Positions 12,325 through 23,570 of a DNA stretch of 64,000 nt are shown here, piece by piece. The stretch spans positions 12,331,597-12,395,596 of the forward strand of contig BSYO01000028.1 of the NCBI GenBank assembly GCA_033239525.1. Direction: 5' to 3'. Origin of the DNA: Nepenthes gracilis (lineage: Eukaryota; Streptophyta; Magnoliopsida; Caryophyllales; Nepenthaceae). The stretch's first letter is position 1; every line of letters starts with the position of its first letter. Below the pieces are notes generated by a model. That model saw only the letters and a list, made by a program, of their open reading frames with translations. It was not told the DNA's origin and searched no databases. The position numbers were made by a program, and so were the translations under genes.

Positions 12325-13257
12325 TGAGAGGGACGATAGAAAGGGGCCAACCCAATATAAAGATCCACGAGTTTGGTGGCCAGCTCAGGTGGTTGCCAGC
12401 CCATAGGTCTAAAGGCCGGTCAACGCTCTCATTGACTGAAAGCAACACTTCAATTGGTTGACTATGGCCCAAGTTGGCTACAACCCAATCTGAATGGCGG
12501 ACAACACCGTTCCCACGTACTGAAGATCACATGTCTTAACTGGTCAAAACCCTAAATATTGTCTCAGATTGCAACCTCTCTGGAAATGGCAACTCCCAAC
12601 TAAACCTATCTTACGTAATGGTAACCCAATTTCTGCCGAGTGCATCATCTCTCCAAGGAAGGAATCAATTCCCCCTTGATTGATCACAGTTGCTTAAACC
12701 TTGCAATCTTCATGCCAACTCATCGAACTTGCACGGGCAGCTAGCAGCCAATCTTACTGCCCAAATAAGGCTTTGTTGGCTTAAAGGCTATAAAAAACCC
12801 TTATGATAGACTCCAAGGGGAGGCTCACATCTATGCCTACCTTGACACTGATTCTAGCCCTCGAACCCTCATAGTCCACGCTTTGTCCTCAAAGCCTATT
12901 GAGAAATCCCTCATAATTTTTGCCTTCATAACGTCAAAGTCATACCCTTCGTGTGCACACCGTTAAAGCCGCTTTATGCTGAATGCAGCCTCTGAGTTGG
13001 ATTCAAAAAACCTTTTTCTTGCATCATCCCTCGTTTACTTTTGTTTTCACATCTTTTTTTTTTTTTAAGAAAGATTATAAATTTGAGTGTCGGAGGATAT
13101 ACCGAAAAATAAATTATATTAATTATCTGACATATCATTTTTGAATTGTGGTGTACAGGATTTAGGCTAAGAAGTATGAAAATCGGACACTCTTTAATTC
13201 AACCCAAATACCCAACGACACCCTAATCTATCGGCAACTTAAATCTAAGACACATCA
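12325..13257 (+). mobile_element. Solo LTR-D, copy 2, with target-site duplication
   Basis: Starts TGAGAGGGACGATAG and ends CACATCA. It is flanked by TATTT on both sides (12320-12324 and 13258-13262), the 5-bp duplication expected for an LTR retrotransposon. TATA box TATAAAAAA at 12789-12797. U5 signature TTTGAGTGTCGGAGG near 13082. It is a single LTR with no internal domain, so it arose by LTR-LTR recombination after insertion. Confidence 0.8.
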
Positions 13258-13662
13258 TATTTATTAATATTTAATTTAATAGTAAAATAATTTAAAAAAA
13301 TATTTAGGTAAACATTTCAAAAGTTTAATATTATCCGTTAGATTTTTACCTCGGCCATTTTTTGGCTCATATTTTTTCTCATAATATTTGCTCATTTTTT
13401 ATAAATCCAACAGTGTTGTTTTAACATGTAAAAAAAATATACGGTCTTTAAATTTAAACTAACGGCCATAATTATCCCCATTTAGATATAATCTAATAAA
13501 ATATATTAAATATGAAAAAGTTTTAATAAAAATATTAGAATATTTATAAGGTTATTTCAAATAATTTTAGCAAATGCCCAATAAAATATCAGTAATTTAA
13601 AAATTTTAGCATCCAATAAATCTATTGGAAAAGAAGGGTGGGTTACAAGGTCCAGTAAATAC

Positions 13663-14465
13663 TTGAATCACATTAAATCCATTATATATTATTTTATCTT
13701 TTATTATTATAATCAGTCAAATTCTCACGTCTCAAATTCATCATCTTTATATTACACGGTAATAACTCTACCAATTGGGTTAAGACTTCCCTTCAAGATA
13801 TATCATTTTATATATTTATTTATATATTCGATGAGTTTAATAAATCCGACCCGGGAAGAAAAATCACTTAACCGCTTCGTCTTATGGACTGTCGGTTGTC
13901 ATAGTTAGTTCCAACGGTTATTTGTTGGAAACAGTTTAGCAGGCGGTTTAACCGCCCTGCTATTCTAGAAATATCACAACGGTCTCAACATATAAAGAAA
14001 GGGGACGGGGAAAAAGAAGTAAGGATCTAGAGGGAAGACGCAAAAGATGGAAGAGGAGAAAAATAAAAATGAGACTTTACTAGGGCACTATCCTCTAAGT
14101 TCTCCCAAAATCCATCTCTCCCATCAAGTGATCGATCATCTCTCAAGAACACTTCGACCATTTAAGACGCCCCACTACAAGAAGCGCATCTAAGACACCC
14201 CATGGTGGGCGCACACCAAAACGCTAAATCCACAAATATATATATTTTTCTTACATCTTTATATTCTTCTGGAAAGATATCTGATTTGAGTGTCGGAGGA
14301 TTTACGATGGTAATAATTTCAGCCGTTCTCTGACCTCTCACTTTCAGTTGTATTGCGCAAGTTTCAGGTCTGAGGTTGTGGAGACCGGGTATCAGATCAA
14401 TCCAGCGTGAAGATCCGATTCGCGACCCCTAATTCGTAGAACAATCCGAATTCGTGGAACGCAAC
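13663..14465 (+). mobile_element. LTR-G, most complete copy
   Basis: The front part repeats 10353-10874, with its TATA box at 13991-13997. Beyond 14184 it continues through TTTGAGTGTCGGAGG (near 14284) to an end near GGAACGCAACTCC. It is related to LTR-E in U5. Its 5' end is uncertain. A few bases later, TGGCCCCATGAGAG could be a decayed primer site, but no internal domain follows. Confidence 0.45.
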
Positions 14466-14502
14466 TCCTGGCCCCATGAGAGATTTTCGAACAGAAAAAG
14501 GA

Positions 14503-16472
14503 TGGTAACGAATTCTAAGTGAGAAGATGGGATAATAAAAATAAATAAATTAAATTAAATTAATTAAATATTATAAAATTTTAAAAAATATTTAGATTTG
14601 TTGGACCGGTGCCCAAAGTGCACCTGTTCAATCATTTGAATATCGAATTGAGTTTTAAGATTTAAAGAAAAAGGAATAAGTATATATATATATATATATA
14701 TAATAACTATAACATAACATAGAAGGAAGGAGAAAATCAGGGATGGAAGAGTTCGGAAAACAGAACGTGAAGAGAGGAAGAAGGGAGTAGAAAGAGAGGC
14801 ACGCAGGGCAGAGAGAGAGAGAGGAAAAACGAGGTCCCTGGGTCCGATTCCGAGCATGAGCCAATTAGAGAAGTGGTAGATTGGGTCAAGGTTAGTGTAC
14901 TTATACCCTCTTTGTTCTCTCTTTCAATTTTTATTTGTATTCTCTTGGGTATTTTTATTCCGATATCCTTTAAAAATATATAAATCATAGAACTCATCAT
15001 TATTGTATGAATTATTTGTTATTTAATGCCTAATTTTCCTTCGTTTTGCACTGATTAGCTTTGCCCAAACCCTAGACCCACGGCCTACCTCCGTTTGCTC
15101 ATTATTTTGAGTTCCAAACTTAATTTGGCCATAGATAATGAAAACCTATATATTAAATAGGGTTATTTATCGTTTGAGTGTCCAATTTTTCATATTTTGC
15201 TATGTTTTGCACATCTAAACCCCCAAACCCATGAAGTTACAATTTACCCAAGGCTTTTAAGTATTTTTACATGATTCCATATGGTTTAATTGTTATATAA
15301 GTTATGATTATTTGCATATGTTTATTTGTATACTCTGAAAAAGTATATTGGTGAACCGTTTGTGAAGGAAATGTTGTCTGAAAGCCTCTAAAGTGATAAT
15401 TATTTTTCGATGGTAAGAATTTCTATTCTTACCTATATTTTATGATGTCTATACATAGAAATTAAGTCATGTGAAAATTTAAATCCAAAAGAAACATAGA
15501 AACTATATAAGTATATGAAGGAAATGTCACAATTTGATATAAGTGAAATTCGTTCACTCGGAATGAGAGCTATATGAAAGAAGTTTGGTGGACATTCCCT
15601 CAAAGAATAAGAATAATGAAACTAAGACCACGGAATTATGATTTTTGGAGGGTGATGGTCCCTTGGCATGCCATTAGTATTATAGTAAAAACTCAAGGAT
15701 CATTTTGATCGTGTATTATAGAGGATGATACTCTCTAGTAAGTCTTAGGATATTACTGTGGAAGGACGACGATAGCCTTTGGACTGCGGGAGGTTAGGGT
15801 AGGGTTTTATTAGCCTTGTATATCGGGTAATATGTATACCGCCACACCACGTGGTGTTTGTCCCGTCTATAGATATGATATGCAGATGGCCCACCTCTGG
15901 GTCTAAATAGGAACGTATGATCTTAGATCATGTGAAGTATTATTATCTTTTTCTCGTTCTCCCACACTTTTAACTTAGTAAGGCTTATTGGCCCTAATCC
16001 GTAAAGATAAATATAATTTAAAAAGTGTCTTAAATCATGTTTCATATTTTTATGTATCTTTACATATTACTCCTATCTCATTTCCTATTTTATTTGAATA
16101 TATTTCTTATTATTTATTTTATGTTTATTGAACATTTAACTCAATATTACTTTTTTCTTCTATCCAGATGAGTACGTTTTTATACTTGACGAATCCGAGT
16201 AGGACGTAGGAGTAGAATAGGATGTGGACCTTTCACTAAAGAGCTTTTAGGACTTAGTTTATGATTTTTATATGTGATGAAATATATTGTATTATTTTGA
16301 TACGTATATGTATATTGATGTATGTGTATGGTATTGATGGATATGTTGTTTAGTTTTCATTATATATGATGGATGTATGTGCTCCTACAAATTTTTATGC
16401 CTATATTTGGCTACCTAGTTGGCATCTTGCCCAAGCTGACATTATACCCAGAGTTTTGATATCGGTGTCACA
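14503..16472 (+). mobile_element. Solo LTR-H (Ty3/gypsy type)
   Basis: The start, TGGTAACGAATTC, and the next 180 bases align with the minus-strand start of the right LTR of element C (62616 downwards): both have an AT-rich lead-in, an AATATTTRGATTTG block and a (TA)n stretch (14680-14702). Further on it carries GTCAAGGTTAGTGTAC, CTTAGGATATTACTGTGGAA and other blocks shared with LTR-A. It ends GTGTCACA at 16472, like CCGTCACA of LTRs A and B. No primer site follows. A (GA)n run lies near 14810-14822. Confidence 0.6.
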
Positions 16473-16964
16473 TGTTATCCTTTGTGACAGTTGGGATTCT
16501 GTGTATGTGTAGTGTGTATATTGTGGTTGTTGTAAGACAAGAATTTATACAAGTTTTTTTATTGACAGATCTTCGTATTACAGATGAAATTTTGTCAAAT
16601 TTTTGAATAGAAATACGGTCAATCATATTTTTGACCTTTGAAATCAATTTATAGGCAAAGGAAAGAGCTCCAAAATGACGACGTTTCCATTCATAATTCA
16701 AAAGACGTGCCTAATCTTGATGCTGCTACGTGTCAATCCCTAATTTGCTCAGCCGATTGTCAAATCATCAAATGTCAATAATGATGGCATGCGCGTTTCC
16801 AACAAGATGAAATGACATGCATTTAATGCGATCACTGATGATAGGAATATAGACCGTCGGTCAATTATTCTCATTCCATGGAAGAATTCGGACTTGGACG
16901 TAAAGAAATTTTTTAATTTTATACCAGAAGATTAAATTTCAAACCTTGTGGTATGGAGGGCTAG
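16473..16964. other. Unique spacer
   Basis: Moderately AT-rich DNA between LTR-H and LTR-F. No gene is recognised. The short minus-strand frame at 16468-16701 has no family resemblance I can see. Confidence 0.5.
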
Positions 16965-17647
16965 TGATGGGTATAGAACCCAATGGCACAAATAAAGAGG
17001 CCTAATACAATTGTAGGCCGAGAAATCAAAATTAACATTCCTTAAAGCCTATGCAGCTTATTACGCCCGAGCAACCGGTTATACCCAAGTGCCTACAATA
17101 TCCTCACGGCCCAATTCAGTGATTATGGTCAAGGTCCATTTAATGGCCAAAAACTATTACTTAACTAATGACAGTGGATGTTAGTTACAACCATCATGGA
17201 TAAAAATAACGGTTAACTATCCTAACGGATAACCATCCACCATCTATAAATACAAATCCTCTTTATTCGATGAGGACAACTTTTACTCGATTGAAAGAAG
17301 ACTTGACTTGAACGAACTTAAATTCTTTCAGACAAAGCATTACAAAACGCCTAGAGCATAAATCTCTCAAATCAAGACGCCTAGGTGCAACTCTCTCTCA
17401 AATCAACACTCAAAGAACGTAACTTCTTGGACTTATTACACTTTAATATTTTTCTCTCTTCCATCATATTTAAGGAACATATTGACTTGAGCGTTGGAGG
17501 ATATATCGAAAAATGAGTCTCGCTAATCCTTTGACTATTATTTGTGATGGCACAGGATTTGATTAAAACCTTACGGAGACCGATGACTCAAACAATCGAC
17601 GGGTAAACTTTTTTATCTGTACAATAATCAGATTCTCGGACGTAACA
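16965..17647 (+). mobile_element. Solo LTR-F
   Basis: Starts TGATGGGTATAGAACC and ends CGGACGTAACA. A strong TATA box TATAAATA lies at 17245-17252, with a CT/CA-rich leader and the U5 signature GACTTGAGCGTTGGAGG near 17484. The five bases on each side (GCTAG and ATATT) do not match, so the ends may be off or the target site has decayed. There is no adjoining internal domain. Confidence 0.6.
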
Positions 17648-17767
17648 ATATTATTATTTGAAAATGTAATATGAGTTAATAGATGAAATATTATAATATT
17701 AAAATTATTTGAATAATTGTTTAAATATTTTTCTATAAGAGACCACAGGCTTCCATCATTATGGTAT

Positions 17768-18748
17768 TGATGCGTCTTAGATTCGAGTTGTTGACGGATA
17801 GAGTTTCGGTTGGATTTTAGGTCGAATTGAAATGGCTCTGGTTTCCGTTCTCTATAACTTGAATCCTATACATGACAACTTAAAAATTAGATGTTAGAGA
17901 TTTGGCGAGACTCTCTTCTCGATTTATCCTTTGACGCTCAAGTCAGTAATTTTTCTCAAAATATGAAGAGATGTAGGAATGAAGGATCTACGTGATGATA
18001 CAATAATGTGAGTCTTTTGAGTTTGACTTGGATGTTGCGTTCGGCATCAAGCGGCTTTGACGTGGTGATACACTCATGGGGAGCGGCTTTGTTATCGAGG
18101 AGTAAGAATTGTGGTGGAATTCTTGGAAAGCTATTTGGATTGAGAGTGATCACTTGAATGCTCTTGAATGTAGGTGTTTACGAGCGAGTCTGAGTAGGAA
18201 TATCAACCTGTGAGTCTTGTTTCATGGAGTTTGCTTTTAAGGTTTTATATAGATTTTTGGGCCTGCTCAACTTACTTGAGCGCTAAAATTGGCCACCAAC
18301 TAGCAGTGCAAATTTGACAGGTTGGCACGAGGATTACGGGCACTAATTATGGCAACTGTGATTAATCAAGAGGATTCATTCCTTTTTTGAACAGATATTG
18401 GACACGTCGGATATTAGAGTTACTATCATGTGAGATCCGTGAAATTGAAAGTTGCTGTTAGGAATGATTTATTGAGTTAGAGTTGTCATTTCTAAAAAAA
18501 TCATGATCAGGCACAATATTTGGGGTGTTAGACTGACTAAGACAAGCGATCTCCAGCACGCAGGAAGAGCTCTTTGGGTCTACTGAATGGGTTGAGACTG
18601 ATTTGGGCCGTCCGGCCAGTTGGGGCGCTATTTCGGGTCAATTGAAAAGTTAACTAGCCCCTAGTCTAGTAGGTTGGATGCCTTCTGGGTCGACTGTTGA
18701 GTACGTGGACTTTTGTATTGGGTCAACCCATTTCTGTCGTCCCTATTA
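17768..18748 (-). mobile_element. Solo LTR-D, minus strand
   Basis: The reverse complement aligns along its length with 12325-13257, from the TGATGCGTCTTAGATT end (+ strand 17768) to the CGTCCCTATTA end (18748). Minus-strand TATA box TATATAAAA at 18243-18251. U5 signature GACTTGAGCGTCAAAGG on the minus strand near 17930-17946. Flanks GGTAT and TGCAT agree at three of five bases, so a decayed target duplication is possible. Confidence 0.7.
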
Positions 18749-21436
18749 TGCATAAAATCAAAAATATATTTTGAAAAAAGAAAAAAAAAATGCAGAAAAA
18801 CCATTTCCTTGATTTTGATGAACTAATTCTATTGGTTATTTTCATAAATAAAATATTTCATAATCTTGATCTAGATATGTTGATTTTTATTTCTGCATAA
18901 TTCAGTAAAAATCAGGATAAAAATCATGAGAATTAAATTTTAAATTTAATTAAAGATTTTATGTGGAGAGACTATTTCTATAATTATAATAACTAGTTAA
19001 GGCAGTCCTCATTTCATTATTCATTCAACTATTATGGAGATCTTTGATAGGTCAATTCTATAATACATCATAGTATTTTTATTAATTCCAAAATTCATTC
19101 AAAGTTTAATAAATTTGTTACATTTGATGTTCACATCATAATATTTATGAATAAACTCAATAGGCATTGGATTAAAGTCCACGGGTCAAAATTTTAAAAT
19201 TTAAAAATATTAAATATGATTATATTTTTAATTTTTTTTTCCAGTAATATGAATCTATTACATTTACTGTTAGTATTATAATATTTATGAATGAACCTAG
19301 TAGGACCCTATTTTTAATGTGGCAATTGAATTAAATTTTTATTATTAAGATTTTAAAGTGAAAAAAAAAAAAATATTTTCACTCCATTGTTTCAATATTA
19401 TTGGAAAATATTAGGTAAATAAATGTTTTTTATTAGTTGTCATATATATATAATATAAAATTTTTTTATTATACAAAACAAATACCATAAAATACGTCAT
19501 ATAAAATATTTTGAAATACTTTATATATCATAAAACCTTTTTACAAAATATGTATATATAAATAATTAAATAATAAAATATTTAATTTTTATTATATTTT
19601 TATAGAGGCACGCAAACACGTGTAAGACATCCGGAGGGTTCCATGCCGGTGATCTCAGGCGTGCATGAACCCTTTGAACTTGACGCAAAATAAATGTATC
19701 TCGTGGTTAATTTAGTTATAGTATTTATAATTATTAAAATTTTAATTATTCAAGAATATATTTTGACATTTTTAAATAAAATAAATAAATAGTAGTTTCA
19801 TAAAATAAATAAAATTTTAATTATTAAAAACTAATGAAATATAAGGAAAATTTTAAAAATTACCTTAATTTTTGATAACTACTCTTATCTTCGAAGACAA
19901 AATCTGCTCGGCTACATCATAGTTTGGGAGATATTACGTGTATTTGAGAGGATAACTATATCTCCCTTTTTTTCATATTATTAGAAATATTTTAATAGTA
20001 GAAATTTTAAATTATCAAAAATTATATATACCATTTTTATAAATTTTTCATGCATATTTAAAATTTGGATAGTAATTCGAATCAAGTTAAGTTGAACTAT
20101 TTATCCAAATTCTATACATCACATCGTCAAATGAGAGTTTTAATGATACAAAATTTATTTTTTGATATATTTTTTAACATTCAAATTAATAATATTTTCT
20201 TTAAAATTGTGAAAGCAGTGATAAGTGTTGAGGATGTTAGAAGGTGAAAGATATAAGACTAAGCTTCATAATTTGTGGGAGGTCAATTCTCCATATTTTT
20301 AGAAAAAGTGGACACATTTATAATTATGTTGTCGATTAACAATGATTTTCTAATGATAAATAATTGATCATGATTTGAGTAATTATATATATATATAAGT
20401 CACTTAATTTAACTATTTGATTGTGTTAATTTTTATGCTCATTTAACCATTTTATATAATTAATCATCTAATTTGATTAATCATTTGATTTATTACTCGT
20501 ATATCCAGCCATTTGGATATATTAGCCCATCTTCTCTATTTTCTATTTAACCACTTGAATATTCAGCTGTTCAACCGCAAGATAATTTGGCTCTTCAAAA
20601 TTTTAGATGTAGAGCTAAATTGGGTTTAATTGGTTATCAAATGGGTTTAGTTTCAGCTATTCGATTGATTTATACTTTTTTTAATTTATTATTTATAAGC
20701 TCTTTTCTCCAAGTAGTTGGGTTGTGTTTATTTTTAACGATACTGAATAATATTAATATTGATTAAAATTTTAATTAATAATAAAAATTTAAAAAAATAA
20801 TTATGTGAATAATTTTTTTTAATTTTAAATTACATTTGTTGTTGTTTCTTTAAATATATATATATATATGTAATCCCGCCAAATTGGGCGACATCAACAG
20901 TGCAAGAGACAAGCTTGCAAGGCCCATAGTAATAACCTAACCCATATAAGCACAAATTCCTCGCCAGACCATTGTCAACGGCAACTATACGAATTTAATA
21001 TAAATTAATATGATTTGATATAAATTAATTAGACTTGACGTACTTCAATTAAATTTTAGCGGATTAAATACCACCCGAATCATAGTGTATAAATTTTGAC
21101 TATTTGATACCCACCATCATCATCATCTAAACACGAACGAATCAGACGTTAGTGGACTAGCTGCTGTGTCTCACGTAGGGTAATTGATATTGCTTTTGAA
21201 TTAGACTTCTCTCCTTCCGTCTGTTGAGGAAGAGTCTCCGCTGATGATATCTTTTTTAACAAAGGGCTGGAATTGTAGCAGAAACATATCTTTTAATTAA
21301 ATTGCACGCCAAAAATGAAAAATAAAAAAGGGGGGGATTATTAGGATCGCGGGGATTTTTTTAATTTTTGGGTCTTTGGACGTGATTTTGTTTTTCAAAA
21401 TAGAAAATTAAAATATAAGGTTCCGGTGAGAGAATA
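18749..21436. other. AT-rich spacer downstream of the methyltransferase gene
   Basis: AT-rich DNA with several (TA)n runs (about 19443-19455, 20386-20398, 20855-20868). A stretch near 20400-20680 is rich in short ATTTGA/ATTCAA words. No coding region is supported. The last 200 bases presumably hold the 3' UTR of the minus-strand gene. Confidence 0.55.
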
Positions 21437-22336
21437 CTAACAAATATTGACATAGTGGGCAGACTTGCAGTCAAGGCTAACCTCTCCGGGGGCCACAGGC
21501 TGCTGAATAGGCTTTCGAAACGACACAATGTGGCTGCTCATCATGAACGCTGTCACGCGCTCCGAGACGGTGATCTCCTCCATCCTCAGCTCCTGCAGCC
21601 TCCTCACGTACTCCGGCACGTGCACGAGGTCCCACACGACCCCTACCCCACCGGGCTTCAACACCCTGACCACCTCCCCCAGCACCCTCACCCTCTCCGC
21701 CGCAGCCGCCGCAGTCCTCCGCCCGAACTCCTTCCCCACCGTGTGCAGAAAAACCGCCGACACCACCACGTCAAAGTAATTGTCACCAAATGGCAGCTGC
21801 CTTACGTCACCCTCTCGGCACGTGACGTACTCTTGCACCCCTTCGATCCCAGCCGTCCGCAGCGTCGACGTCGTGACTGTCTTCTTCTGATCCAGCCCGA
21901 CGACCCGGCCCGAACTGCCTTCCTTCTTCAGCTGCTTGGCGATGGCGTTCAGCAAAATGCCGCGGCCACATCCAACGTCGAGCGCTGTCTTGACGTTTGA
22001 CCAGTCGTTGACCACTTTGACCATGCGCTGAGACATCTCCCAGCGGAGTGGGATGGAGGAGTAGAAAAAGTTACCGGCGACGAAGAAGAGGCAGGATGCG
22101 AAAAGTGCCGGGACGGAGACGATGAATCCGGCGGCAAAGCGAGCGGAGCGTGGAGGGAGCGAGGAGAAGAGGGTGAGGGAGTCGAAGAAGGAGCAGATTG
22201 GAGAGAAGTAAATGAGTAGTAGGACGGAGAGGAGAAAAAAGACGATGGCATGGAGTAGGAGGAAGGTTAAGGTCTGCCATTCGTCCATGCCGTAGATTTC
22301 GTAGATCTGCGTCCAATCTCTGCTTGATTTTCCCAT
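21437..22336 (-). CDS. Membrane-anchored class I SAM-dependent methyltransferase
   Basis: The 299-residue reading starts MGKSSRDW. Two hydrophobic segments (about residues 23-44 and 66-92) precede a Rossmann methyltransferase domain, suggesting an N-terminal membrane anchor with the catalytic domain on one face. Motif I is ALDVGCGRG (118-126), the SAM-binding glycine loop. VVGLDQ (145-150) supplies the acidic residue expected to contact the ribose. GDVRQLPFGDNYFDVV (177-191) is the motif II region and EVVRVLKPGGVGVVWD (221-236) the motif III region. The family resembles UbiE/COQ5-like plant methyltransferases of unknown substrate, so I give no substrate. An upstream in-frame ATG (22372) would add 12 residues, but ACAG|GA at 22357/22356 looks like a splice acceptor inside that extension, so MGK is preferred. 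There is no frameshift or stop, and it is GC-richer than all surrounding DNA. Confidence 0.9.
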   Translation of the reverse strand: MGKSSRDWTQIYEIYGMDEWQTLTFLLLHAIVFFLLSVLLLIYFSPICSFFDSLTLFSSLPPRSARFAAGFIVSVPALFASCLFFVAGNFFYSSIPLRWEMSQRMVKVVNDWSNVKTALDVGCGRGILLNAIAKQLKKEGSSGRVVGLDQKKTVTTSTLRTAGIEGVQEYVTCREGDVRQLPFGDNYFDVVVSAVFLHTVGKEFGRRTAAAAAERVRVLGEVVRVLKPGGVGVVWDLVHVPEYVRRLQELRMEEITVSERVTAFMMSSHIVSFRKPIQQPVAPGEVSLDCKSAHYVNIC

Positions 22337-23535
22337 TGCTGATAGAACGTGCAATCCTGTTTTATGAAACATTCAAATCACGAAAACATAAAATCTTCCT
22401 CAAATCAAGGCAACAAACACAGGTGCACGGAAAGAGAGAGGACAGCATCCAACAGAAATTTTCTATGTTTAATTTCAAATTGAATTTTGATTATTCAATC
22501 AAATTTATCAGGAAATTTTTAAAAAGATTCAAAAAAATCCGTGCGGAATATATTAGTAATTTTTTCTCTGATAAAAAGTTCTCAAAATGTGATTAGCCGA
22601 TTCTACTGCTTCCATAACTAATTACTTTTTACTATTAAAACATTATCAGAAAAGGTTTTTAAATTCTAATCAGATCCGTAAATCAGCTTATCTCCGGCTA
22701 AAATATCGGGCGGGAATTCGGTGAGCAAAGACAAAAAAGTGGCTTTCAAGACTTCACTCTCAGTGGAACACTCTCAGATTAGGAAAATAGTTTCTAAAGA
22801 ATTATTTCTCGCTTCATATCGAAACGCTGCTGCTTCGCTGATAAACATTTTGAATTTCAAGGCTAGTTTCATCCCAGCAGCAATCCTTTCCATTCGCCTT
22901 CCCATCAGCCAAATTGTAGTTACGAAAAAAGCCAAAGAGAACTCACACTTTCAGCAGGCATTCACAAGCATTTACATAAATAAATAAATAAATAAATAAG
23001 CATTCCTCTCCTCGTATAACTTACAGTGGCAAAGCTTCTGTCGAGTATCTGATAACTGAGCAGATCAATTATCCGCCGAAAATATTCGAAAATCGTGAAA
23101 AATTATCGGAGGCAATCACAGGAAAAAAGATCTAAGAATGACCAGATCGATCATTCGCAGAAAATATCAAAAAGTTGTGAAGAATTCTTTTAGACAATCA
23201 CAGGATAAAAGACGATTTGAGGAATACGAGTACTTGAATCAGAAAATGACAGACAGAGGATCAAAGCCTCTCCATTCCCTGCCAGCTTTCACGCAATCGG
23301 ATCAACTGACTCTGAACTCCAACGCACAAACAGAGAGAGGGAATCTATCTTCAGCAGACGTCAGACAACGCGTTTTCGTTCGTCGTTATTCGGCGCATTT
23401 GCGCGTGGATGTACTGTAAAGAACGGTGAAAATGGCGAGTGCGAGCGAGAGAGAGTCGCTTTTCTTAACAGAGTCCGGACGAGAATGATTATCGGAAAAG
23501 TACGAGTTGCAGAAAAGGGCGAGAGATGAGTGAAA
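22337..23535 (-). other. 5' leader of the methyltransferase gene, probably with an intron
   Basis: Downstream of the TATA box, the minus strand runs into a typical plant leader rich in CTCTCT (about 23330-23460), then about 1 kb of AT-richer sequence, then an acceptor-like CATAAAACAG|GA ending at 22357, 21 bases before the ATG. This fits a 5' UTR intron. The donor was not resolved by eye. An (AAAT)n microsatellite (22977-22999) sits inside. The + strand frames in this stretch are by-products. Confidence 0.5.
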
Positions 23536-23558
23536 CGAGGGTTTGCTGGTTTGGTATT

Positions 23559-23566
23559 CTTATATA
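23559..23566 (-). promoter_or_regulatory. TATA box of the methyltransferase gene
   Basis: TATATAAG on the minus strand, with transcription predicted to start about 25-35 bases downstream (near 23530). The pyrimidine-rich leader begins right after that point, which supports its use. It is the only strong TATA element in the 1.2 kb upstream of the ATG. Confidence 0.55.
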
Positions 23567-23570
23567 TCAA

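Larger units (their letters stand above)
10875..14184 (+). repeat. Tandem duplication, unit 2 (3.31 kb)
   Basis: Direct head-to-tail copy of unit 1. The AT-rich part (13309-13660 against about 10000-10350) is nearly identical, with only a handful of differences per 350 bases by eye. The solo LTR-D part differs much more. It ends at AAGAAG (14179-14184), after which the sequence continues into the remaining LTR-G without matching unit 1. Confidence 0.85.

Noticed and set aside
10353..13908. Paired 65- and 81-codon frames starting MNHIKS as a duplicated gene
   Set aside because: Both are AT-rich LTR-G flank read in frame in the two duplication units. The frames end differently and have Tyr/Ile/Phe-rich composition.
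21455..22000. 181-codon + strand frame opposite the methyltransferase
   Set aside because: It is the antisense shadow of a GC-rich coding sequence, rich in His/Arg/Pro with no recognisable domain.
22721..23419. Plus-strand frames upstream of the methyltransferase
   Set aside because: They lie in the gene's 5' leader and probable intron. No conserved motif is seen and the promoter evidence points to the minus strand.
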